A DNA stretch of 64,000 nucleotides. Source: Zerene cesonia (Eukaryota > Arthropoda > Insecta > Lepidoptera > Pieridae). Positions 55,217 through 64,000 of the stretch are shown here, in pieces (within the stretch, counting starts at the first letter, position 1; the number at the start of each line of letters is the position of its first letter). The translations under genes and the position numbers were made by a program. Under the pieces are notes generated by a model. That model saw nothing but the letters and a program-made list of their open reading frames with translations. It had not been told where the DNA came from and did not search any database. The stretch is from assembly GCF_012273895.1 (NCBI RefSeq), contig NC_052124.1, positions 1,922,001 to 1,986,000 of the forward strand, given 5' to 3'.

Positions 55217-55413
55217 TCACTTCATAGTATAAAACAAAGTCGCTTTTTCTGTCCCTATGTCCCTATGTATGCTTAAATCTTAAAAACTACCCGACGGATT
55301 TTGATGGAGTTTCTTTTATAGATATAGTGATTTAAGAGGAAGGTTTATTTGTATAATAACATCTGTTAAACTACTCCGAATATAACGCGTGCGAAGCCGC
55401 GGGAAAAAGCTAG
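55217..55413 (+). mobile_element. HEL-e, intact-ended reference copy
   Basis: TCACTTCATAGTATAAAACA to GCGAAGCCGCGGG and AAGCTAG, between A and T. Joined almost directly to HEL-d. Confidence 0.8.
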
Positions 55414-55414
55414 T

Positions 55415-55564
55415 ATATATATAAATGAATCCTTATTTCCCTTGTACACACCATCATGCGCGAACGGCTGGACCGATTTCTTAAATTCTTTCACCATTAG
55501 AAAGCTGTAATTACATTGAGTGAAATGGTTATGTACTACGGGTGATACCGAGGCGAAAAACTAG
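55415..55564 (+). mobile_element. HEL-d, reference copy
   Basis: ATATAAATGAATCCTTATTT, CACCATTAGAAAGCTG and the end GAGGCGAAAAACTAG. Confidence 0.72.
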
Positions 55565-55665
55565 TAACTCATAAATTCTATTAACCCGTAAGAGCATACA
55601 TGCTTCATTTTTAAATAGATATATCCAACGATATACTTGCTTTTGTGAATGTTGTGTTTATCTTT

Positions 55666-55770
55666 AATTGTAAGGAGAAAATCGCTTATTTCGCGTTTTG
55701 AGGTAACCCTCAAAACTTTCTACTGGGTGAACTGATTTTGAAGAAAGCTAGTTGGTGTCTCTAGTGTGCT
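55666..55770 (+). mobile_element. RP-8 fragment
   Basis: GAGGTAACCCTCAAAACTTT then TACTGGGTGAACTGATTTTG. Confidence 0.5.
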
Positions 55771-55799
55771 TTAATTGATTTAAGCTTGACTTTTAAATT

Positions 55800-55953
55800 T
55801 TTACTAATATTATAAGGCTAAAGGGTTTGTTTGTTTGTTTGAACTCAAGAACTACGGGTCCGATTTAATAAATTGTTTTAGTTTTACATAGCCCATTTAT
55901 TGAGGAAGGCTACAGGCTATATTTGGACCACGGGCGAATCCGGGGTGAACTAG
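55800..55953 (+). mobile_element. HEL-c, near complete
   Basis: TTACTAATATTATAAGGCTA to CCGGGGTGAACTAG, with GAGGAAGGCTACAGGC inside. Confidence 0.77.
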
Positions 55954-56542
55954 TGTTAAATATTGTAGCCAAACGAAGCCAGTGCAAGCGCTATTTGTAT
56001 AATATGTAGGTAATTGTCTTGTTCCATACATTGACACGTGTGTAAGGAATCAATGGAAAAACTCCCGTGTGGTTGGCGGAGATAACACAACTTGTTAATA
56101 TGTGATATTGAATACAAAGAGTTAAATATAAGACATACTAGATGCGCCAATTAATATTAATAAAGACAACTTGAACATATAAAAATAACATTAATTATAA
56201 GCAATTGTTATTTCCAGTATATGAAAAAAATACAAAAAAGTAACAGTGTGCTTGTTCGCTTGTCTACTACTTTTTATCGCGAGAACCATCATAAATATTA
56301 AAAAAAGTAAAACAGGAGCATGATCCCTTCCTTGTATTTGCTTGGCAACACTGAAAATGTTAGACGTGTACAAAGAAGAGTCATATTGTCATGGAGCTAA
56401 TGGGTTAAAAAGAGACAGAAGACTCGTCCTACCTCGTCTCCTTCACGAATTTCTTATAGAAATAGAAAGCAACGCAACACCATTTCGCAGTAAGGTCATA
56501 GGACAGAGACTGATGTGATACCGCGATGTTTAGTCACATTAT
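55954..56542. other. Unassigned sequence
   Basis: Two minus frames of 60-64 residues are not recognised. No repeat partner. Confidence 0.4.
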
Positions 56543-56555
56543 AGAATTGATGACA

Positions 56556-56874
56556 AAAGCAGTGGTGGCTCAGTGGTGAGAACCTCGGACTTCAAAAATC
56601 GATAAGTCGGGGTTCGAGACCGGGCGAGCGTGTAGGAAATAAATTGATTTTTCAATTTATCTGCACATGTGGATAACATCACCACTGCTAAAAACGGTGA
56701 AGTAAAACATCGCGAGGAAACCGGCATGTCCAAGAATCAAAAGTTCGACGACATGTGACATCTGCCAACCCGCACTTGGCCAGCGTGGTGGATTATGGCC
56801 TGAACCCTCATAGGAGGCCTGTGTCCCAGCAGTGGGAACGAGTATGGGCTGATGATGATGATGATGATGATGAT
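56556..56874 (+). mobile_element. SINE-1, full-length reference copy
   Basis: A box TGGCTCAGTGGTG, B box GGTTCGAGACC, body GGATAACATCACCACTGC, CCAACCCGCACTTGGCCAGC, tail (GAT)8 or so. AGAATTGATGACA (56543-56555) and AGACTTGATTACA (56875-56887) match at 11 of 13 as a target duplication. Minus frames here are shadows. Confidence 0.9.
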
Positions 56875-56887
56875 AGACTTGATTACA

Positions 56888-57326
56888 GCTGTATTCCTTC
56901 CCTTACTCATACTTAATAAAGGAAAAACTAAAAGATATATAAGCAAAAACAATAAAACATAACTGTTATTGTGATAACAGTAGGACTAGTCTCATCTTAA
57001 AAAATATATGTGAATCTCTTTTAAGTCTCAGAATGTCATCCCTACCTCATCTAGAATCCCTAATTCCCCACCAATACCCATATTAAGAGCCTCGTGGCGC
57101 ATAAACTGGGCACAACAAAGGAATTTCTCCAGCCGCCCCTCTGGGACCCCCGCAATAAGGCCCATTATCGCATAACTTCTTGTCTTGCAATAGCAGCTAA
57201 TGACAGATAGATTAGAATTGATGACAGCGGTGGGGTGTTATCGACAACGGCATTGATGGAACTTTTGTTTTTCTGTTCTGTTTTTGCAAACCCTACTAAT
57301 ATTTTAATGTGAAGGTATATCTATAA
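56888..57326. other. Unassigned sequence
   Basis: 57085-57180 is GC-rich and unique (GCCGCCCCTCTGGGACCCCC). No frame or repeat partner. Confidence 0.4.
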
Positions 57327-57484
57327 CTAGCGCTGCCCCGGCTTCGCCTGTGGTACATATATAGCCTATAGCCTTCCTAAATGGGCTATCTAACACTGAA
57401 AGAATTTTTCAAATCGGACAAATAGTTCCTAAGATTAGTGCGTTCAACCAAACAAACTGTTCAGCTTTATAATATTAGTATAGA
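57327..57484 (-). mobile_element. HEL-c, intact-ended reference copy
   Basis: Reversed: CTAGCGCTGCCCCGGCTTCG at the 3' end, TCAGCTTTATAATATTAGTA then TAGA at the 5' end. Confidence 0.82.
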
Positions 57485-58044
57485 TGTTCTAATGGTATAC
57501 CGTAATTGAAGACTTGTTGAATATGACATGAAAATTAGGGTATTTCTTTCGATAATACTCACAAAACTTAATTTTAGCACAGTTTCCTGAAATAAATACT
57601 TAAAATAAAATACTAAATACAGCATTTATTACAATGACAAGTAGTAAACTAACTTCCGAGAGTCTAGAGGTCAGGGTCCAATTCTGAATTTAATGCAAAA
57701 TATGTAACTTGCCTTTTAAATATTATTCTTTTTAAACCTTGGTTCAAATTTATTCGCCTTATAACGTGTAATGCAACCAAATTAAAAATCTGTTGTAATT
57801 GTTGTATATGTTGACATTACAGGTGACATCTTTATTTTGTTGTGTAATACTTTATTGGACGAATAACCATAGATTAAAAAACGGTCCTTTATCACTTATC
57901 ACTGTTAAAATTCATGTGAAATGTCTAGTTCAATTCATAATTAAACTACATATAAATACAATAAACCGTATAAGCTATAAATATACTAAAATCTATATAA
58001 ATACTATTAAATATTTAGTAATTCGTAACTGATAACAATAGAAA
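57485..58044. other. Unassigned AT-rich sequence
   Basis: The 77-residue frame at 57799 (+) is AT-driven and unlike known proteins. Confidence 0.4.
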
Positions 58045-58270
58045 ATTTGACAGCTTGCTTGTTTGAACGCGTTAATCTCAGGAACCATGGGTCCGAGTTG
58101 AAAAATTGTTTTTAGAAAGAAAGAAAGAAAGAAAGAATATTAATTTATTTATACAAGCTAAAGTTATAGAGAATAATTTGTTTGTTTTTAATAGTCTATT
58201 TATTGATGTAAGATATAGGCTATGTACCATCATATAAGAAGTGGGTAATACCACGGTTCACAGCAAGTTA
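58045..58270 (+). mobile_element. HEL-c interrupted by a (GAAA)n tract
   Basis: TTTGAACGCGTTAATCTCAG and GGTCCGAGTTGAAAAATTGT match HEL-c. GAAAG repeats at 58114-58137 and about 65 bp of other sequence interrupt it before ATTTATTGATGTAAGATATA resumes. Confidence 0.6.
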
Positions 58271-58339
58271 ACGATTTTAATTATAATGTATGTATACTAG
58301 AAATTTATAACTAACTTTCGAGGCAGGCGGGTAAAACTG

Positions 58340-58505
58340 GAACAAGTATTTATTATGTTTTACGCGGTTGAAACTACCTGCAAAAGCTAGTATTTCTATA
58401 GCTCGTATGTTATTCTGTTACATAAACTACAACGCTGCAAAGTTTCATCAAAATCCGATCGCTACATTAAGCGTAATTTCGTAACAAACATTCACACTTT
58501 TGATG
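58340..58505. mobile_element. Two Helitron-like ends, tail to tail
   Basis: 58340-58390 (+) ends GCAAAAGCTAG. 58391-58505 (-) is a reversed body with GTTTCATCAAAATCCGATCG and GTAACAAACATTCACAC. They share the junction CTAG. Confidence 0.55.
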
Positions 58506-58875
58506 CACAGACTTAACAAAACAGTACAGGAAAGCATCACAGTGCGCGAAATCCCGATATTTATTATTATATCGAATCTTTCGCACGTACGTGCTATCGT
58601 TAATTCAAGTTATATAGACATTAATGATGGCCGCCGATTACGTGGTATTGGAAAATATGAGGGGGTGGGTAATGGCTAAATATACTATTGGATTTATGTT
58701 CGTCTTCCTTTGCGAGAACACTGAAATAAGGAAATCATTGGTTTTATCGTGTTGAAAATTATCCAAGTGTAATACGTTCGAAATATAATTTTTAAGTTAA
58801 CTTATTACCTCGATCGAAGGTATATACATACATATAAATAAAGATTAAAAGGGTGTATGAATATTTATATTTATA

Positions 58876-59050
58876 CTAGTTGCACGCCCCGGCTCTGCCC
58901 GGGTAGGCATTTATCGTAATTGAAATTATAAAAAATATCCTTAAGTTCGATCAAACTGCACATGGTGCAAATTTGATTCAATTCGGTTGAGTAGTTTAGG
59001 AGACCATCGAGGACAAACAACGTGATAAGTAATTTAAATATATTAAGACG
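58876..59050 (-). mobile_element. Helitron-like element, separate family
   Basis: Reversed 3' end CTAGTTGCACGCCCCGGCTC with GCCCGGGT. The body TCGATCAAACTGCACATGG is unlike HEL-a to HEL-f. Confidence 0.6.
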
Positions 59051-59470
59051 ATATTGGCTATTCTTTCACAAGAGCAAATAATCGGATTTGGGTAAAAATT
59101 GGCGCAGACACAGACTCTGGATAGAACATAGGTCAATTTCTAAGCGAGTATAACGCGATTTTGTATAGTACTAGGTTTTCGTATAGTTTTGAACATTGTT
59201 GACGAATGGGAATGAGTTGTTTCACCGTAGTAAAAGTAGACTTTATCACTTTCTGATCTCCAGATATAAGTTATATTTTTAATTTCCAAACTATGGCCTT
59301 TTCAATATTGAATTAAGGATTGTCCTGTCTTGTGGGGACAAACGATAAAACCGCCAATAGAAAGGCGTTGAGAATATTTTTTAAGTATTGAAAAAAAATT
59401 GATCGTTTTTTGAGTGTGTGCGTGATAAGAAAGCGCTTGACTCTCGCCTGCTGGTAAGCCTAGATGTAGT
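59051..59470. other. Unassigned sequence
   Basis: 59395-59470 may be the 3' flank of the LINE remnant that follows. Nothing else recognised. Confidence 0.4.
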
Positions 59471-59591
59471 CTAAAATGGAGCGCGCTTCCCTAGAAGGTA
59501 CCTGTTCACACTACCTTTGAAAATCCCCAGATTATACCCGTCAGTGAACACAGAATCAGGAAGCATGTTCCAGTCCTTTGCGATCTCACCT
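59471..59591 (-). pseudogene. Jockey/CR1-like LINE, C-terminal end of ORF2
   Basis: One open frame reads WNMLPDSVF, then YNLGIFKGSVNRYLLGKRAP and a stop (59471-59473). The order W-N-x-L-P-x-x-V-F, Y-N-L-x-x-F-K and V-N-R-(F/Y)-L is familiar from the C-terminus of Jockey/CR1-type reverse transcriptase ORFs. No catalytic domain is present; upstream sequence has stops. It is a 5'-truncated LINE copy. Confidence 0.72.
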
Positions 59592-59634
59592 CATGATCAT
59601 TTTTTTTCTTTTCTCTAAAAATTTCACAAAAATC

Positions 59635-59720
59635 CGTCTCAGTCCGGCAGGGCACAGAAAGCCGATCACCTCCTTACTTCAACAGACGACTTATGCCCCA
59701 TACCATTGGAATTAACCTTT
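59635..59720 (+). mobile_element. SINE-2, 5'-truncated
   Basis: GTCTCAGTCCGGCAGGGCAC, AGCCGATCACCTCC and TTATGCCCCATACCA. Confidence 0.72.
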
Positions 59721-60114
59721 AATCTAGCACCTCTAGTTCTAGTCTTCTAACATCGCATATCTAATCGCGTTCAAAATTTTCCAAAACATTATACAGCATC
59801 ATACGCATTTACCCTAATCCACTAAAATACATCTGCGTTACATCAGTTCGTTAGCAAAAACAAAAATATCGTGTAGCCGAATATAATCTTATTTATCGCG
59901 AGGGGCCGTCTTCGGTAAATGGGATTCGATGAGCAAAGAAGCACTTAACGCTTTGATGTCCACCGCCCTAGGTCTCCCCTATACGGCTGGAGATACACTT
60001 GATACTTTAACAGAGTTTATTTTATTTGATCTAGATAGTTCCAACAGATTTTGCTTGAATAAGCAAGGTGGCAAAAACTTGTGGTCAAAATATGTTATCT
60101 CATAATAATTTTTA
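59721..60114. other. Unassigned sequence
   Basis: GC-richer at 59900-59990 (CGAGGGGCCGTCTTCGG). No repeat or gene recognised. Confidence 0.4.
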
Positions 60115-60166
60115 CAAGAGCATCAGTGAAGTAACCATTTTTAATGTTAGCTGACTGATGCTCTTG
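60115..60166. other. Hairpin with 13-bp perfect arms
   Basis: CAAGAGCATCAGT and ACTGATGCTCTTG are separated by 26 bases, within which TAAC and GTTA can pair further. The total is about 52 nt. It could be a short hairpin RNA or a fold-back scar; it is shorter than a typical microRNA precursor. Confidence 0.55.
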
Positions 60167-60221
60167 AAATATAATATGAAGGTTTCTATTTAGATTAAAT
60201 ATAAAATAAGTACTGTATCAT

Positions 60222-60350
60222 TTGGGAGCTGGAGGCTCATTTCCTTTTCCTCACCCTTCCGAGTCCATTCCTTCTTTACAATTGTCAAAACGTTTCTAAT
60301 CCCTTTCAGTTTGAAAGCGGGCAGCGTATTTACAGGGCCGATTCCTTTGC
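60222..60350 (+). mobile_element. RP-4 fragment
   Basis: GGGAGCTGGAGGCTCATTTC, CTCACCCTTCCGAGTCCATT and GAAAGCGGGCAGCG. The 3' end is lost. Confidence 0.72.
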
Positions 60351-60776
60351 GAATGTGTATATACAGAATGTGATAGCACATTGACTGTGTTATATAATTT
60401 ATTATTTATGCATTACTGAAACTTTATTAAATACATGTTTAAAGTTTACTCCTTTAAGATCAGAATTTTTCTAGAAAATATTACCGAAATATTAATTTTA
60501 GCCCAGTGTGTCACAAGCCTGTCTCGTACAGATATGACAAAATTTTCTTTCTTTGATTATTAGCCATTAGACGTATTTACCACTAATATATGATTTAGAG
60601 GCCACATGTGGTATTGATAGCGGCCCCCAACTAATAAACAAAATATATTGTTAATAATCTGATATTATATTAAGTGGTTAATGCATGAACAGAAATTAGT
60701 GAGATTGTTATTTTTTAAACATATACGTTTATTAAGGATAATTAAAACTTAAAGAATTGGAAAAGTTCAAGATTGG
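60351..60776. other. Unassigned AT-rich sequence
   Basis: No repeat or coding signal recognised. Confidence 0.4.
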
Positions 60777-60945
60777 GAAATTTTGAAAGAATAGAAAATA
60801 ATTGGTCACGAGGCGGGATTCGAACCCGCGTTTATTGCCTAACCTATTTGTAAAAGACGGGTTCGAATCCCGCCTCGTAACCAATATTTTTCTATTCTTT
60901 CAAAATTTCTCATTTATAAAGCATTTCAATGCTATAAAACAAAAA
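60777..60945. mobile_element. SINE-3 inverted pair with 52-bp arms
   Basis: Left arm 60777-60828 is a reversed body (GGCGGGATTCGAACCCG). Right arm 60858-60909 is the sense body (CGGGTTCGAATCCCGCC). They match at 49 of 52 positions, with 29 bases between. The sense tail with GCATTTCAATGC follows. The result is one long near-perfect hairpin. Confidence 0.85.
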
Positions 60946-61234
60946 ATTAATTTCAAAATTTTCAACTTATTTTGGTAAACTAATTTTATTATATTATTTT
61001 ACAACTAATTTTACGGTACAAAATATTTGAAGCGATTGGTGAGCGATAGTTCTTAAATTTGAATTTGCTTAAATCTTAAAAAATAAGGAATTCTATTTAA
61101 AAGACAAAATTCTATAGAAAAGACATACTCTTAAGAAAACACTTTGTCCCATCAATAAATTATTTACTTTACTAAGTGTCTATCTCCTACTCTTTTGTAT
61201 AAGTCGGTGTTATTGTGTACGTGTACATGTCATC

Positions 61235-61395
61235 TTTATATTATATAAAAATGAATCCCTATTTTCCTTGGCCACGCCATCACGGGTAAACGGCTCGACC
61301 GATTTCGAAAATACTTTCACCATTAGAAAGCTGCAATTACACTGAGTGACATAGGTTATTTATGTACCACGTGTGAAACCGGGGCGAACAGCTAG
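61235..61395 (+). mobile_element. HEL-d, near complete
   Basis: TATAAAAATGAATCCCTATT, CACCATTAGAAAGCTGC and GGGGCGAACAGCTAG. Confidence 0.77.
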
Positions 61396-61930
61396 TTTGA
61401 TATAGACCGACCATTACGTAAATTTAGGATAAATAAATACTTGGTATTGGTAAAAATAAAATATTTAATACGGCTTTCTCTTAAGATCCAATTATATAGT
61501 AGTCTGGCATATCGAATGCAAATCGAACTCCAGTCCCACGAGTCGGGAGCTGCTGATTGAACCCGACACTTGAAGTATCTATATAGAGCTGATAAAACAC
61601 GCGGTTCACAAATTATTTTATGTTCATTTAAAACGTTTATTACAAGAATAGTAATATATTATAATCTGCACTTTTGTAAAAGACATCTAGTTGAAAACGT
61701 GAATAGTTGAAGCACTTTAATATTCAAAGATGAGATTAAATTTTTCTTTATAGGTTATACACACACACACACATGCTGGCTAACTTTTCAGCTGTGTAGC
61801 CACATAACTTTTACTAATGGCTTCGTTTGCGGTCAATAATAAGATTCATTTTTGTTATTATGCTTTATACAGACAACATGCATGTTTATATAGAAATCAT
61901 TTTTTTTTTCTTCATAATAATAAATATAAT
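61396..61930. other. Unassigned sequence with a (CA)n tract
   Basis: (AC)8 at 61759-61774. No gene or repeat family recognised. Confidence 0.4.
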
Positions 61931-61933
61931 AAA

Positions 61934-62104
61934 ACGGTGAAGGAAAACATCGTGAGGAAACCGGCATGTCCAAGAATTAAAAGTTCGACGACATGTGACA
62001 TCTGCCAACCCGCACTTGGCCAGCGTGGTGGATTATGGCCTGAACCCTCATAGGAGGCCTGTGTCCCAGCAGTGGGAACATATATGGGCTGATGATGATG
62101 ATGA
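61934..62104 (+). mobile_element. SINE-1, 5'-truncated
   Basis: ACGGTGAAGGAAAACATCGT to GGGCTGATGATGATGATGA, very close to the consensus. The head is missing. The 78-residue frame is a shadow. Confidence 0.87.
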
Positions 62105-62559
62105 ATAATAAATATTAAGTTTTATGCAACTATATATAGCTATAATACTACAGTCCACATTCCCAAGCTTATTCGTAAAATAACGCTCTCAAAGCTGACA
62201 GTTTGTATCAGCAGCCCTATATAAATCCCACGAATCTTAAGTCACTCGTCTTGGCGGATAATTTGGTTTGAATTTAATTAAATACTGGCATCGATTCCCG
62301 AAGTGAGTGACAGAGGCGATGTAATTTGCACAGTGTGGAATGCTACCATGATTGGGGTCTTCTGTTTGTATACGTTATATGTGAAGGTTTTTTCTTCTTG
62401 GAATTATATAGAGCTGATCGGACGCGAATTAATGCTATTTATTCCTGAGTTGATGCTGTTGTAAATACGAAATTTAAATTTAGATGTGAATTGAAAGTAT
62501 TTATTTGTAATGTTGATAAGATATATTAAAGATACTAAGGTTTTAGGTACACATTTATC
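62105..62559. other. Unassigned sequence
   Basis: No repeat or coding signal recognised. Confidence 0.4.
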
Positions 62560-62720
62560 CGACATGAAAAAAAGGAGGATGCTATATAATCGACTGCCTT
62601 ATTTTGAATAACTGTGACGTTATAACAACTTTTTACTGAATTCAGCAATTTTTTTAATCTTTTTTTTAAACTGGTACCTCACATGTAGTCCCATTTAAAT
62701 ATGATATAGTTCTGACGTTA
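62560..62720 (+). mobile_element. RP-8 fragment
   Basis: CATGAAAAAAAGGAGGATGC and GTAGTCCCATTTAAATATG. Confidence 0.45.
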
Positions 62721-62921
62721 GTTAGAATTTGAAGGCGGTTTATTTATTTTAACAATTATTTTCTAACTAAAACCAAAAAAATACTTACTGGAAAATAGTG
62801 AAGAAAACTGTTCACTCAATAACACACATAAACATCACAAATTTTTTTTTTCACTCCCGCGACTCGTTTCATCACTGCTTAGAATCAATGTGCGATGGAA
62901 ACTGATGATAACAAGCACCTA

Positions 62922-63028
62922 TTTAGAAATTAAAAACTTTTTAACGGATTTTAAACGCGATTTATTCATTATATTATTAACCCGACGTTTCGAACACTTT
63001 ACAGCGAGCGTGGTCACGGGGAGACTGA
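62922..63028 (-). mobile_element. RP-6, short form
   Basis: TTTAGAAATTAAAAACTTTT, CCCGACGTTTCGAACACTTT and CGTGGTCACGGGGAGACTG. Confidence 0.8.
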
Positions 63029-63059
63029 GATGTTATATGTCTTGAAGGTCATCCAAAAA

Positions 63060-63175
63060 TTGTTGTTTGTGAACTACCTCACAAGAAGTCTGGGAAAAAG
63101 GAAAGTGTAGTTAATTAGGCTTATCACTTAATAGTGATCTCTTCCAGCCAACAGGGCAAAAGGTAACTAGCTTAA
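63060..63175 (-). mobile_element. RP-7 fragment
   Basis: GGCTTATCACTTAATAGTGA then CTCTTCCAGCCAAC. Confidence 0.6.
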
Positions 63176-63261
63176 TTAAATTAAATAAGTAGGTATGAAA
63201 AAAACAAGAAGTTAAAAGATTTAATTGAGAATATAATAAGATATCATCACCGTCATATCTT

Positions 63262-63472
63262 CAGCGACCGCCTCCTTGATACAGTGGTTTACTGGTGAGC
63301 TTAGAACTGAAGGGTCCTGGGTTCGATTCCTGGCGAGGACGCACAAAAAAAAATGTATCCATCTGGCAGACACAGAAGGCTGATCACCTACTTGTCCATA
63401 AAGAAAATCGATCAGTGAAACAGCTGTATATCATCTGCCCAATACCCCAGTAAGGGACAAGGGACTTCACTT
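63262..63472 (+). mobile_element. SINE-2, full length with target duplication
   Basis: Head GACCGCCTCCTTGATACAGT, B box GGTTCGATTCC at 63320-63330, tail GGGACTTCAC. ACCGTCATATCTT (63249-63261) and ACCGTGCTATCTT (63473-63485) match at 11 of 13. Confidence 0.9.
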
Positions 63473-63485
63473 ACCGTGCTATCTT

Positions 63486-64000
63486 ATATAAAGCAAGGAA
63501 TACATTAATGAAAATTGACTCATAAAACTTCGATCAATAACATAACAACAACAATTTTTGTAGGCATATAGATTTGAAATAAAATAGGTACGTATATACA
63601 TAAGTGTAGTTAAAAAGCTAACGTTACCATGATCAAATTGTTTTATCAAGTCATTGGAATCCAAGTATTTATATTGGTGAATAAATCTCATTCAATCTCA
63701 AAGCAAAATTCGTTCTAATCATTGAAAAGTGAAAACTTATTTGCATAGACGTAAACAAATAATGTGCCCAACACACACGGCCATACATTGCTGAATAGTT
63801 AACATAAAGGCCCCTACAAGATTTCATAAGTATTTTCATATATCTCCCCATAAAATTAGCCGCAAAGAAGTCTAAACTAAACAACAAAATCAATTACCAC
63901 ACACGAAAACTCACGTCAAAGGATATTAAAACGGACCAAGTAATATTCGCCTTTGACGGAACCCTATTAACGAAGCACGTGGTACTTTTGAAAGAAATCG
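63486..64000. other. Unassigned AT-rich sequence
   Basis: Two minus frames of 70-74 residues are not recognised; both are AT-driven. Confidence 0.4.

Overview
The window looks like gene-poor, repeat-rich nuclear DNA from a lepidopteran (moth or butterfly). Three things point that way: an AT-rich background, several tRNA-derived SINE families, and very many short Helitron-like elements that start TC...ACTAATATTATAAA and end in a small GC hairpin followed by CTAG. No host protein-coding gene, exon, tRNA gene or rRNA gene could be supported. Open reading frames in the unique parts are short and low in complexity, and many others are shadows of repeats. Family assignment rests on comparing copies inside this window and on recalled features of lepidopteran repeats; no database was searched.

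Layout. 1-12161 is AT-rich DNA with scattered SINEs, Helitron-like copies and poly(A) retroposons, plus one GC-rich inverted-repeat island near 9.2 kb. 12271-16619 is the largest element: a complete-ended Ty3/gypsy-type LTR retrotransposon on the minus strand. Its two 272-bp LTRs read as identical and are flanked by the 4-bp duplication CTAT. Its gag-pol is nevertheless frameshifted and lacks reverse transcriptase and RNase H. A 67-bp minisatellite lies in its leader, and 120-bp in-frame repeats lie in gag. It sits inside an older retroposon that carries its own 10-bp duplication. 17201-18200 is an assembly gap of exactly 1000 N. 18300-64000 continues as a mosaic of small elements, several precisely nested, separated by unique stretches; 27501-29344 is the longest stretch with no recognised repeat.

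Family names used below are local. SINE-1: tRNA-derived, A box TGGCTCAGTGGT, B box GGTTCGAGACC, (GAT)n tail. SINE-2: tRNA-derived, starts GACCGCCTCC, ends GGGACTTCAC. SINE-3: tRNA-like, B box GGTTCGAATCC, tail hairpin around GCATTTCAATGC. RP-4: about 340 bp, ends TATGACATAAAA. RP-5: 157 bp, poly(A). RP-6: core CGCTCGCTGTAAAGTGTTCG. RP-7: LINE 3' end with GGTTGCCTGG. RP-8: contains AGGAGG then GTGAACCGATTTT. HEL-a to HEL-f: non-autonomous Helitron-like families.

The elements do not form a pathway. The small elements depend on enzymes encoded elsewhere: LINE reverse transcriptase for the SINEs and retroposons, Rep/helicase for the Helitrons. Only three coding remnants of autonomous machinery were found: decayed gag-pol of the LTR element, an RTE-like LINE C-terminus near 24.3 kb and a Jockey/CR1-like LINE C-terminus near 59.5 kb. 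The most informative signals are the identical LTRs around dead coding sequence, the dated nestings with exact target-site duplications, and a SINE family whose copies repeatedly show an inverted 5' part joined to a sense 3' tail.
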